A stretch of 64,000 nucleotides of DNA from Actinosynnema sp. ALI-1.44 (GTDB lineage: Bacteria; Actinomycetota; Actinomycetes; Mycobacteriales; Pseudonocardiaceae), in the NCBI RefSeq assembly GCF_001984155.1, contig NZ_MTQO01000054.1, positions 806,001-870,000 of the forward strand, in the 5' to 3' direction. Both the position numbers and the translations under genes were made by a program. The notes below the pieces were generated by a model. That model was given only the letters and a program-made list of their open reading frames with translations. It did no database searches and was not told the origin of the DNA. Below are positions 55,411-63,488 of this stretch, piece after piece. Within the stretch, counting starts at the first letter, position 1. The number at the start of each line of letters is the position of its first letter.

Positions 55411-57512
55411 CCGGAGCGGTCAACCGGCTGCACCCCGTCCTCGTGCATCACGTCGTCAACACCCTGGGCTGGCGGACGCTTCGCCCGCTGCAGCAGGAAG
55501 CGATCGGTCCGATCGCCGACGGCAACGATGCGTTGCTCCTCGCCCCCACCGCCGGTGGCAAGACTGAGGCGGCGTTCTTCCCTGTCCTCACCGAGATGGA
55601 GGAGCAGAAGTGGACAAGTCTGTCGGTGCTGTATGTCTGTCCACTGAAAGCGTTGCTGAACAACCTGCTTCCTCGCCTTGAGGGGTATGCCGCGTGGTTG
55701 GGGCGGCGAGTAGCACTCTGGCACGGTGACCTGACGGGATCAGCGCGACAGCGGATCCTGCGCGATTCCCCTGACGTCCTGCTGACCACGCCGGAATCGC
55801 TGGAGGCGATGCTGGTGAGCGTCAACGTGGATCACGCGCAGTTCTTGGCAGGGGTACGTGCCATCGTGGTCGACGAAGTGCACGCCTTCGCTGGAGACGA
55901 CCGCGGTTGGCATCTCCTTGCCGTCCTTGAACGACTGAGCCGGATTACCGGGCAGTCGATCCAGCGGATCGGATTGTCCGCGACAGTGGGCAATCCGCCG
56001 GAGCTGCTGGACTGGTTGCAGGGATCGGGCCGGGTGGTTCGGCCAGGGGTAGTCGTCGCACCGGGAGTCGAGAGCGTGGTCGGCATCCCGCCGCCGGGCG
56101 AGATCGAACTGGACTACGTGGGCTCGGTGGACAATGCCGCGACCGTGATCGCTGCCTTGCACCGCGGCGAGAAGCGCCTGGTGTTCTGTGACTCGCGGCA
56201 ACTGGTCGAAGAGATCGGCGCAGCCCTTCGCTTTCGCGGCGTGACTACTTTCCTATCTCATGCCTCGTTGTCGGTCGACGAACGACGCCAAGCCGAGCAG
56301 GCGTTCGCCGACGCCCGCGACTGCGTCATCGTGTCGACATCGACACTCGAGCTCGGAATCGACGTAGGTGATCTCGACCGCGTCATTCAGATCAACGCGC
56401 CCACTTCGGTGGCATCGTTTCTACAGCGCCTGGGGCGCAGTGGACGCCGCCCAGGAAGCACTCGCAACTGTCTCTTCCTGGCGATTCGTGAAGACTCGTT
56501 GCTGTGGGCCGCGGCATTGCTCGTGCTATGGGGACGAGGTTATGTCGAACCGGTCACCGCGCCGCCGGAGCCACGTCACATCGTTGCCCAGCAGATCCTC
56601 GCGTTGTGTCTGCAGGAGCGCGCGGTGGATGAGCAATCCTGGGCGCGGGCATGGAACGATCTGGCGCCCTTCGACCAGCGGGCAGAGCCGATCCTTCGGC
56701 ATTTGCTGGACAACGGGTTCATCGAACGCGACGGTCCGCACATGTTCGTCGGGCCGGAGGCCGAGCGCAGATTCGGGCATCGGCATTTCATGGACATGAC
56801 CGCGGTGTTCACCGCGCCGCCCCAGTTCACCGTGTTCGAGGGGCGGCGGGAGATCGGACGCACCGATCCCGCGCTGCTGACCGAGAAGGTGGACGGTCCC
56901 CGATTGCTGCTGCTGGGCGGCCGAAGCTGGAAGGTGACCTGGATCGACTGGAAGCGGCGGCGCTGCTTTGTCGAGTCGGCTGATTCCGGTGGCCGAGCGC
57001 GGTGGTTGACACCGGGTATTGGCGGCACAACCTTCGAGCTCGCCCGAGCTGCACGTGATGTCCTTCTTGGGGAGGACCCATCCGTTCAGTTGTCGCAGCG
57101 GGCACAGAAGGTGTTGGCTGACTTGCGAGCCGAGCGGTATCGCACCGTTCATCCTGCGGGAACTGTGATCACTCGCGACGGCGCTGACGTGCGTTGGTGG
57201 ACCTGGGCCGGGTTCAGAGCAAACGCCACGCTCGCCGCAACGCTGAACGGGCTTGTCGACGGGAAACAGCGGTTCGACGACGTATCAGTCCGGCTGAGGG
57301 ACGACTTGACTCATGAGTTGTGGCGTGCCGGCGTGCAGGAAGCACCCGACCGACTGTGCCTGCCAGAGATCGATGAGCGTGCACTGGCCGGGTTGAAGTT
57401 CTCCGAGGCCCTGCCGCCCCGCCTCGCCAACGCGACACTCGCATCGAGGCTCGCGGACCTCACCGCCGCACGGGAGCTGCTGCGACAGCGAGTGAGGTTC
57501 GTGGCGCAGTGA
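55407..57512 (+). CDS. brxHI: BREX type 2 Lhr-like DEAD/DEAH-box helicase BrxHI
   Basis: 701 residues from GTG 55407. Helicase motifs in order: Q-like LRPLQQEAI, APTAGGKTEAAF (I, ~45), CPLKALLNN (Ia), TTPESLEAML (Ib), VVDEVHAF (II, DEVH ~156), LSATVGN (III, ~191), LVFCDSRQLVEEI (IV), STSTLELGIDVGDLDRVIQINAP (V) and FLQRLGRSGRR (VI, ~340). The Lhr-like C-terminal part follows, without an extra nuclease. Last gene of the BREX operon. No clear terminator follows; 57513-57703 holds no gene I can support. Confidence 0.94.
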   Translation: MTGAVNRLHPVLVHHVVNTLGWRTLRPLQQEAIGPIADGNDALLLAPTAGGKTEAAFFPVLTEMEEQKWTSLSVLYVCPLKALLNNLLPRLEGYAAWLGRRVALWHGDLTGSARQRILRDSPDVLLTTPESLEAMLVSVNVDHAQFLAGVRAIVVDEVHAFAGDDRGWHLLAVLERLSRITGQSIQRIGLSATVGNPPELLDWLQGSGRVVRPGVVVAPGVESVVGIPPPGEIELDYVGSVDNAATVIAALHRGEKRLVFCDSRQLVEEIGAALRFRGVTTFLSHASLSVDERRQAEQAFADARDCVIVSTSTLELGIDVGDLDRVIQINAPTSVASFLQRLGRSGRRPGSTRNCLFLAIREDSLLWAAALLVLWGRGYVEPVTAPPEPRHIVAQQILALCLQERAVDEQSWARAWNDLAPFDQRAEPILRHLLDNGFIERDGPHMFVGPEAERRFGHRHFMDMTAVFTAPPQFTVFEGRREIGRTDPALLTEKVDGPRLLLLGGRSWKVTWIDWKRRRCFVESADSGGRARWLTPGIGGTTFELARAARDVLLGEDPSVQLSQRAQKVLADLRAERYRTVHPAGTVITRDGADVRWWTWAGFRANATLAATLNGLVDGKQRFDDVSVRLRDDLTHELWRAGVQEAPDRLCLPEIDERALAGLKFSEALPPRLANATLASRLADLTAARELLRQRVRFVAQ

Positions 57513-57703
57513 ACAACGCGTTCTGAAGCCTGCGCGGGGTGATCAATTGTCGCAGAGACTCGTCTTCCGACGCTCGGTCAAGTGGTCCTGGACAGCGTCC
57601 CGCGTGTGGCGCCGTCCACCAGAATCCCGTTGTGGATGAGATCGCCGGCCCGTGGGCCGCGCTCGTGGAACAGAACCAGTCCGGTCAGGACGCGTAAGTC
57701 TGA

Positions 57704-57943
57704 ATGCTGGGACCGATCCAAACGGCGGACAGCCGGGACCACGCGCGGGCTGTCGCAACCGAGCTGGCCATGACATACCGCCCAACGCACCCGCGGCGGT
57801 TGCAGCGCCGAACCGTGTACAGGCACAGCGAGGACGTCCTCTACGTCGTCCTCGACGGCCGGACCAAACAGCTCCACCTCCGGATCAGCGTGGTCCAGAT
57901 GGTCGCCGACCTCCACCGCGAAGGCAGGCCCGTCACCGACTGA
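57704..57943 (+). CDS. Small hypothetical protein downstream of BREX
   Basis: 79 residues from ATG 57704; a second in-frame ATG at 57770 gives 57 residues and may be the real start. The later part (YRHSEDVLYVVLDGRTKQLHLRISVVQMVADLHREGRPVTD) has strong G/C third-position bias and a compact beta-beta-alpha look. No family recognised. It lies 191 bp after brxHI on the same strand, and its end overlaps the convergent GntR gene by 11 bp. Whether it belongs to the BREX transcript is unknown. Confidence 0.5.
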   Translation: MLGPIQTADSRDHARAVATELAMTYRPTHPRRLQRRTVYRHSEDVLYVVLDGRTKQLHLRISVVQMVADLHREGRPVTD

Positions 57944-58622
57944 GCGAGCTCGCCACGGCGGCCCGATCGCTGAGCACGCGGGCCTTCGCGTTCTCGATGT
58001 GCAGCCGCATCTTGGCTGACGCCTCGTCCGGATCGCCCGCGACCAACGCGGCATGCACCGCGCGGTGTTCCTCGGCCGCGAGCCCGGGAGCGCCACGCGC
58101 CGAGCCCAGTGTCGCGAAGAACCGGAACCGCTGGACCTGGCCGCCGAGCGACTTGTACGCCGTCACCAGGAACGGGTTGTCCGCCTGTGCCGCGATCAGC
58201 ATGTGGAAACGTTCGTCGGCCTTCCAGTAGTCGCTGAACACCGCGCTGTCCAGCGCGGCCAGTTCGTCGACGGCCTTGAGCACTTCGTCAAGGAACTCCG
58301 GGGTCGTGCGCCGCGCGGCCTCGTACGCCATCGCCGGTTCCAGCACCAGGCGGGCGTCCATCAGCTTGGTCAGCTCGAACTCGGTCAGCAGGGGAGCGAC
58401 CCGGTAGCCCTTCAGCGCCTCCCGGCGCACCAGGCCGGTGTGCTCGAGCCGGGCGAGGGCCTCGCGCAGCGGCGTCTGGCTGACATCGAGTTCACGGGAC
58501 AGCGCGCCGATGTTGACCGGCTCGCCCGCGGTCCACCGGCCGTCGGTGAACTGCCCGAGCAGGACCTCGTACATCTTGTCGGCCAGCGGCTGGCGCTCGG
58601 ACTTCCGCCGTGGGGACGCCAT
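57933..58622 (-). CDS. GntR family (FadR/FCD subgroup) regulator
   Basis: 229 residues; ATG 58622 has an AAGGAGGG ribosome-binding site. N-terminal winged HTH (PVNIGALSRELDVSQTPLREALARLEHTGLVRREALKGYRVAPL) and an all-helical FCD ligand domain (about 85-220), where DARLVLEP, H in DERFHMLIA, H in AAEEHRAVHAALVAGD and H in MRLHIENAK give the usual Asp/His metal-ligand set. FCD members bind organic acids, fitting regulation of the divergent acid-sugar operon. Confidence 0.93.
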   Translation of the reverse strand: MASPRRKSERQPLADKMYEVLLGQFTDGRWTAGEPVNIGALSRELDVSQTPLREALARLEHTGLVRREALKGYRVAPLLTEFELTKLMDARLVLEPAMAYEAARRTTPEFLDEVLKAVDELAALDSAVFSDYWKADERFHMLIAAQADNPFLVTAYKSLGGQVQRFRFFATLGSARGAPGLAAEEHRAVHAALVAGDPDEASAKMRLHIENAKARVLSDRAAVASSLSR

Positions 58623-58687
58623 GGACCCTCCTTCGTCGTCATGAAGATATCCGGCCTCACCGGGGCATCCGGGCGGTGATCAAAACT

Positions 58688-58720
58688 ATAGTATTGACAT
58701 CAATCATATAGTATTTACAT
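58688..58720. promoter_or_regulatory. A+T-rich direct repeats in GntR/acid-sugar promoter region
   Basis: ATAGTATTGACAT (58688-58700) and ATAGTATTTACAT (58708-58720) are 13-bp repeats with one mismatch, spaced 20 bp (about two helical turns). TTGACA at 58694 looks like a -35 box. In a G+C-rich genome this stretch stands out and is the likely binding site of the GntR/FCD regulator and promoter of the operon. Confidence 0.6.
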
Positions 58721-58745
58721 CTGACCGCTGTTGATCAGGGGAAAC

Positions 58746-59702
58746 ATGACCAAGCGAGTGCTCGTGACCGCCGCCTACCTGGCTCCCGGCGGTGATGTGG
58801 ATCGGCTGCTCGGCGACGCCGGGTTCGAGGCGGTGTTCGCCACGCCCGCGCAGCGCGCCACGTCGGGGCAGGACCTGCACGACGTCGTCGCGGACGTCGA
58901 CGGGATCGTCGCGGGGACCGACGCCTTCACCGCCAAGGTGCTCGACGCCGCCCCGAGGCTGAAAGTCATCGGTCGCTGCGGCGCGGGATACGACAACATC
59001 GACATCGACGCCGCGACCCGCAACGGCGTCGCCATCACCTTCACCCCCGGCGCCAACCGCCGGTCAGTGGCCGAACACGTGCTCGCCCTGATGCTCAACT
59101 GCGCGCGTCACATCCCGCAGAACATCGCGAGTGTCCATTCGGGAGCGTGGGAACAACGCAGCGGCCGCGAACTGGAGGGGGCGACGCTCGGCGTCATCGG
59201 ACTCGGCACGATCGGCAAGTCCGTCGCACGCCTGGGGCTGGCGCTCGACATGCGCGTCATCGCCTACGACCGGGAGCCGGTCACCGAGGAAGGCGTCTCG
59301 GTCGTCGGCTTCGACGAAGTACTGCGGCAGTCGGACTTCCTGACCCTGCACATCTTCCTCAGTCCGGCGACCCGGCACCTGATCGACGCGGCGGCGTTGC
59401 GCGCGATGAAACCGGGCGCCTACCTGATCAACACCGCGCGTGGTGAAGTCGTGGACGAAGACGCCCTTGCCGACGCGCTGGCCGAAGGCGAACTGGCCGG
59501 GGCGGCGCTCGACGTACTACGCGAGGAACCACTGCCCGCCGACAGCAGGTTGCGGGAACTGGACAACGCCATCGTCACCGCCCACATCGCGGGCGCCACG
59601 GCAGAGGCGCGGTCGCGGTCGAGCCTGATGGCCGCCCAGCAGGTGATCGACGTCCTCAACGGCCGCGCCCCGAAGAACCTCGTCAACCACAAGGTGTTCT
59701 GA
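58746..59702 (+). CDS. D-2-hydroxyacid dehydrogenase (phosphoglycerate dehydrogenase-like)
   Basis: 318 residues from ATG 58746 (AGGGGAAA upstream). The Rossmann motif GVIGLGTIGKSVARLGLAL (~150), catalytic Arg in NTARGEVVDEDAL, Glu in REEPLPADS and His in VTAHIAGATAEA are intact. It oxidises a 2-hydroxyacid to the 2-oxoacid with NAD(P)+. As first gene of the operon it probably converts the tetronate-type acid to its 2-oxo form, a step done in characterised threonate/erythronate pathways by the unrelated LtnD/DenD family. Its stop and the next start share bases (TGATG). Confidence 0.93.
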   Translation: MTKRVLVTAAYLAPGGDVDRLLGDAGFEAVFATPAQRATSGQDLHDVVADVDGIVAGTDAFTAKVLDAAPRLKVIGRCGAGYDNIDIDAATRNGVAITFTPGANRRSVAEHVLALMLNCARHIPQNIASVHSGAWEQRSGRELEGATLGVIGLGTIGKSVARLGLALDMRVIAYDREPVTEEGVSVVGFDEVLRQSDFLTLHIFLSPATRHLIDAAALRAMKPGAYLINTARGEVVDEDALADALAEGELAGAALDVLREEPLPADSRLRELDNAIVTAHIAGATAEARSRSSLMAAQQVIDVLNGRAPKNLVNHKVF

Positions 59703-60415
59703 TGCGACTCGATGCCAACCTCGGGTGGTTGTTCACCGAACTGCCCTTCGAACAACGCTTCGACGCGGCGGCGGCAGCCGGGTTCACCGGAGTCGAATAC
59801 GCCGACCCCTACCCGCACACACCGGCCTGGCTGACCAAGCGCCTGGCCGACGCGGGTCTCGCGCAAGTACTGATCAACACCCCGTTCACCTGTATGGACG
59901 CGAACTTCCGCGGCGGCGTGGACCAGGGCCTCGAATACGCGGTCGAACTCGGCAGTTCGTTCCTGCACCTGGTCGGCGGGGCCATCCCAAACGGTGTCAG
60001 TCGAGACCGGGCGTTCGCGCGGTACGTCGCCAACGTCGCGTGGGCAGCCGAACGCGCCCACGGTTGCGATGTCAGCCTCCTGCTGGAGGTGCAGAGCAAG
60101 CCGGGTTTCATCCTGGAGAGCCAGGAACAGGCCGCTGCCGTGGCCGAGGAGATCGGTGTCGGCCTGCTTTTCGACGTGTACCACGCCCAGGTCATGGAGA
60201 CCGACGTGATCGGCTCGCTGACCTCGTTCCTGCCGGTGATCCGGCACGTCCAGATCGGTGACCCACCAGGGCGTGGCGAGCCGGGAACGGGCGATGTCCC
60301 GTGGCCCGGCGTCTTCTCCGCGCTCGCGGGCTACGACGGTTGGATCGGGTGCGAGTACCAGCCGGTCACCGACACGTCCACGGGCCTGCGGTGGATCAAG
60401 GAGTTGCTGCCATGA
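59702..60415 (+). CDS. Hydroxypyruvate isomerase/OtnI-like TIM-barrel isomerase
   Basis: 237 residues from ATG 59702. MRLDANLGWLFTELPFEQRFDAAAAAGFTGVEY is the typical start of the Hyi/OtnI family. Metal and acid-base residues are recognisable in LLLEVQSKPGF, LLFDVYHAQV, HVQIGDPPGRGEPGTGDV and GWIGCEYQP. Expected reaction: 2-oxo-tetronate to 3-oxo-tetronate (or hydroxypyruvate/tartronate semialdehyde). Coupled to both neighbours. Confidence 0.88.
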   Translation: MRLDANLGWLFTELPFEQRFDAAAAAGFTGVEYADPYPHTPAWLTKRLADAGLAQVLINTPFTCMDANFRGGVDQGLEYAVELGSSFLHLVGGAIPNGVSRDRAFARYVANVAWAAERAHGCDVSLLLEVQSKPGFILESQEQAAAVAEEIGVGLLFDVYHAQVMETDVIGSLTSFLPVIRHVQIGDPPGRGEPGTGDVPWPGVFSALAGYDGWIGCEYQPVTDTSTGLRWIKELLP

Positions 60416-60972
60416 GCCCCCGTATCGCCCTGATCAGCGCGACCACCGCGGCGATCGGCCCGGCCGTGTCCGCGCTGGCCGAGGAGTTCCCGCAGGCCGA
60501 CCCGTGGAACCTCCTCGACGACAAGCTGTTGCCGGACGCGGAAAGCAGCGGCGGCGTCACACCCCAGCTGGCCAACCGGATGCGGCGACTGATCGCCTAC
60601 GCGGCGGGTTCCGCCGATGCCGTGCTCCTCACGTGCTCGATGTACGGCTTCATCGCCGAGGAATCGTCCGGCATCCCCGTACTGGCGCCCGATGCGGCGG
60701 CTTTCGAGCACGCACGCGCACATCGGAGTCTTCTTGTTGTCGCGTCACTGGAACCGGCGCTACGCGACACCCTTTCCAGGCTGGATCACCCCAATGCGAC
60801 CGGAGTTGTCTCCCTTCCTGCGGACATCGCGGACGCGTGCCGTTCCCATGACGTGGACGCGGTCCTGTTGGCCCAGTACTCACTCACTCCCTACGCGCCG
60901 ACGCTCGACATCCCCGTCATCTCCGGCCCGCGCAGCGCCGCGGCGAAACTGAAGTCGGTGATCACGACATGA
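60412..60972 (+). CDS. Asp/Glu/hydantoin racemase superfamily protein, single catalytic-type Cys
   Basis: 186 residues from ATG 60412, ATGA overlap with the isomerase gene. MSPRIALISATTAAIGPAVSALAEEFP and the ADAVLLTCSMYGF block place it in the racemase superfamily, which includes maleate isomerase and arylmalonate decarboxylase. The first active-site Cys (LLTCS) is present, but the second, expected in the VDAVLLAQYSLTP strand, is replaced (A-Q). A classical two-Cys racemase mechanism is therefore unlikely. It may isomerise, decarboxylate or repair an intermediate of the operon; this is not a standard tetronate-pathway enzyme. Confidence 0.8.
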   Translation: MSPRIALISATTAAIGPAVSALAEEFPQADPWNLLDDKLLPDAESSGGVTPQLANRMRRLIAYAAGSADAVLLTCSMYGFIAEESSGIPVLAPDAAAFEHARAHRSLLVVASLEPALRDTLSRLDHPNATGVVSLPADIADACRSHDVDAVLLAQYSLTPYAPTLDIPVISGPRSAAAKLKSVITT

Positions 60973-62195
60973 TCGGCGCCATAGCTGACGACTACACCGG
61001 CGGCACCGACGTCGCGGTGGCGTTGCGCTCCCAAGGGTTGCGGACCCTGCTGTTCTTCGGAGCCCCACCCGAATCCACCGGCTTGCCCGGCCACGACGCC
61101 GTGGTCGTCGCGCTGAAAAGCCGCTCGGCACCCGTCGAACAGGCGACGGCGCAGTCGCTGGCCGCGCTCGAATGGCTGCGCCACGACGGCTGCGACCAGA
61201 TCTACTTCAAATACTGCTCCACATTCGACTCGACACCGCTGGGCAACATCGGCCCTGTGCTCGACGTCCTCGCCGACGCGCTGCGCGCCGAAACCGTCGT
61301 CATGACACCCAGCTCGCCACAACACAGGCGGACGCAGTACCAGGGGCACCTTTTCGTCGGCGGAACGCTGCTGGCCGAATCGCACATGCGGGACCACCCG
61401 GTGAACCCCATGCGTGACTCGTACCTGCCGAGACTCCTGCGTGCCCAGACCGCCGAGCCGGTCGGTGTGCTGCCGCTCGAAACCGTGCGCGCCGACCTGG
61501 CGGCAGCCTTGTCCGCGACCGAAGACCGATACCTCCTGGTCGACGCGGTCGAGGAAAGCGATCTGACCGTGATCGGGCGGGCACTGCGGGAAGCGCCACT
61601 CGTCGCGGGAGCAGCCGGATTGGCACGGGGGCTTGCCACCGCGAGACCGGGAACGGCGGATTCACCGGCACTTCCACCGGCCGTGGGCCCGGCGGCGGTG
61701 CTGTCCGGCAGTTGCTCGGCACGCACTCTCGAACAGATCGCCGCCATGATCAGGGTCGGCAGGCCCGCGTACCGGCTCGACCCGGTGATCCAGAGCGATC
61801 CGGACCTCCTCGCAGCCGGGGCACTGGCGTGGTACGACGGCCTGCCCGACGGTGCGGCGCCGTTGATCTACTCGTCGATGGGGCCGGTCGACCTCCGGCG
61901 GACACAGGAGGTCCTCGGGACCGACGAGTCCGCGTGGATCCTGGAACGCGCGTCCGGACTGGTGGCCGAAGGCTTGGTGGACAAGGGAGTCCGGCGGCTG
62001 GTCGTCGCCGGAGGCGAGACGTCGGGCGCGGTCGTCGGAGCACTCGGGATCACCGGCGGCGCTGTCGGCGCGGAGGCCGACGTCGGCGTGCCGTGGATCC
62101 ATCCGGTCGGCAGGCCGGACCTGGCTCTGCTGCTGAAATCCGGCAACTTCGGCCACGTCGGCCTGCTCGTCACGGCCTCTGGGGAGGGCGAATGA
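60969..62195 (+). CDS. Four-carbon acid sugar kinase (DUF1537, OtnK-like)
   Basis: 408 residues from ATG 60969, ATGA overlap. IGAIADDYTGGTDVAVALRSQGLRTLLFFG is the DUF1537 N-terminal substrate block (DDYTG), and YFKYCSTFDSTPLGNIGPVLD the second. The C-terminal nucleotide part has LVVAGGETSGAVVGALGI and LLLKSGNFG. The family phosphorylates 3-oxo-tetronate at O4 (OtnK) or related acid sugars. Position between the isomerase and aldolase fits that role. Confidence 0.92.
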   Translation: MIGAIADDYTGGTDVAVALRSQGLRTLLFFGAPPESTGLPGHDAVVVALKSRSAPVEQATAQSLAALEWLRHDGCDQIYFKYCSTFDSTPLGNIGPVLDVLADALRAETVVMTPSSPQHRRTQYQGHLFVGGTLLAESHMRDHPVNPMRDSYLPRLLRAQTAEPVGVLPLETVRADLAAALSATEDRYLLVDAVEESDLTVIGRALREAPLVAGAAGLARGLATARPGTADSPALPPAVGPAAVLSGSCSARTLEQIAAMIRVGRPAYRLDPVIQSDPDLLAAGALAWYDGLPDGAAPLIYSSMGPVDLRRTQEVLGTDESAWILERASGLVAEGLVDKGVRRLVVAGGETSGAVVGALGITGGAVGAEADVGVPWIHPVGRPDLALLLKSGNFGHVGLLVTASGEGE

Positions 62196-62806
62196 TTCGC
62201 GAACGCGACATGCTGGTGACCGCCGCCCGAACGCTGTACGCGCGCGGCCTCACGCACGGCAGCACCGGGAACGTCTCGGTCCGAGTCGGCGACAAGATCC
62301 TGGTCACGCCAACCGGGTGCAAGCTCGGCACGCTACTGCCCGGAGAACTGTCCACTATCGACCTGAACGGCAACCACCTCGACGGGCCGAGACCGTCCAA
62401 AGAGGCCTTCCTGCATGCGATCGTTCTACGGCAACGCCCGGACGCGAATGCCGTGGTGCACACGCATTCCACGTACACGGCGGCGGTGTCGTGTCTGGAC
62501 GGTCTCGACCCGGCCGACGCGATCCCGCCGCTGACAGCGTATTTCGCGATGCGTGTTGGCAAGCTCCCTCTGCTTCCGTACTATGCGCCTGGAGACACAG
62601 ACATCTCCGCCGCCGTGACCGACGCGGCCACGGATCATCGGGCGTTTCTGCTCAGCAATCACGGACCGGTCATCGCCGGAGCAGATCTCGGCACGGCCAT
62701 GGACGTGCTCGACGAGATCGAACACACAGCCAAGATCTTCCTGCTGCTGCACGGCATGCGCACCCGGCCGTTGACCGAGCGGCAACGGCAGGACCTTGTT
62801 CAATGA
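62192..62806 (+). CDS. Class II aldolase family (OtnC-like 3-oxo-tetronate 4-phosphate decarboxylase)
   Basis: 204 residues from ATG 62192, ATGA overlap. GLTHGSTGNVSVRVGDKILVTPTG is the family phosphate-binding block. Zinc ligands are His in VVHTHSTYTAAV and His in LLSNHGPVIAG, with the catalytic Glu in SKEAFLHAIVL. OtnC members decarboxylate 3-oxo-tetronate 4-phosphate to dihydroxyacetone phosphate, so the operon would feed glycolysis. Confidence 0.92.
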   Translation: MIRERDMLVTAARTLYARGLTHGSTGNVSVRVGDKILVTPTGCKLGTLLPGELSTIDLNGNHLDGPRPSKEAFLHAIVLRQRPDANAVVHTHSTYTAAVSCLDGLDPADAIPPLTAYFAMRVGKLPLLPYYAPGDTDISAAVTDAATDHRAFLLSNHGPVIAGADLGTAMDVLDEIEHTAKIFLLLHGMRTRPLTERQRQDLVQ

Positions 62807-62822
62807 CGAACGGACATCCAGC

Positions 62823-63488
62823 ATGATCACCTTGTTCAGCGTCCTCGCGGTGAAGAAAGCCGTCGAAGAACTGGTTCCCGTGTTCACGGCGGAAACCGGG
62901 ATCGCGGTGGAGACCGTGTTCGACCCCACCACTGTGCTGATGAAGCGGATCGAAGCGGGCGCGCAGCCGGACGTGATCGTCGCGGTGACCGAAAGCGTTG
63001 CCACGCTTGGTCAACCGATCGTGCCCGTCGCCAAGGTCGGCGTCGGTGTCGCGGTCGGGCCCGACGTGTCCGTTCCCGACATCTCGGCGGTTCCGGTGTT
63101 GCGCGAGACCCTGACGTCGGCCCGCTCGGTCGCGTACTCCCGGACCGGTGCCAGCGGCATCTACTTCGCGACCCTGATCGAACACCTCGGCATCGCCGAC
63201 GAGGTCAACGCTCGCGCGACCGTGGTGGAGAAGGGGTTCACCGCACTCGCTCTGCTGGACGGCCGGGCGGACCTCGCGATCCAGCAGATGAGCGAACTCA
63301 AGTTCGTCCCCGAGGCGCGGGTGGTCGGTCCACTGCCCGAAGAGGTCCAGCACTACAGCGATTTCTCGGTCGCCGTCGGCACCGGTGCGGCCCCGGACGC
63401 CACCCGGCTGCGCGACTTCCTCTGTGGACAGTTGGCGAGGGAGGCGTACACTCGGGCCGGTCTGGCACCAGCCGAAGGTGACGAGTGA
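62823..63488 (+). CDS. ModA-like periplasmic-binding-fold protein without signal peptide
   Basis: 221 residues from ATG 62823; an in-frame TTG at 62796 adds only a hydrophilic NDERTSS segment, so no start gives a signal peptide or lipobox. The fold is type II periplasmic-binding: MITLFSVLAVKKAVEELVPVFTAETGIAVE, GAQPDVIVAVTESV, ARSVAYSRTGASGIYFATLIEHLGIADEV and GRADLAIQQMSEL align with ModA-type molybdate/sulphonate-binding proteins. Without export it may be a cytosolic ligand sensor or chaperone, or be carried out by another route. Coupled to the permease gene (TGATG). Confidence 0.8.
   Translation: MITLFSVLAVKKAVEELVPVFTAETGIAVETVFDPTTVLMKRIEAGAQPDVIVAVTESVATLGQPIVPVAKVGVGVAVGPDVSVPDISAVPVLRETLTSARSVAYSRTGASGIYFATLIEHLGIADEVNARATVVEKGFTALALLDGRADLAIQQMSELKFVPEARVVGPLPEEVQHYSDFSVAVGTGAAPDATRLRDFLCGQLAREAYTRAGLAPAEGDE

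Noticed and set aside
57578-58096. Minus-strand frame overlapping the GntR gene and the post-BREX gap
   Set aside because: It runs antisense to the small 57704 gene and overlaps the real GntR gene in another frame; a short stretch looks protein-like, but there is no start, domain or ribosome-binding site to support it.
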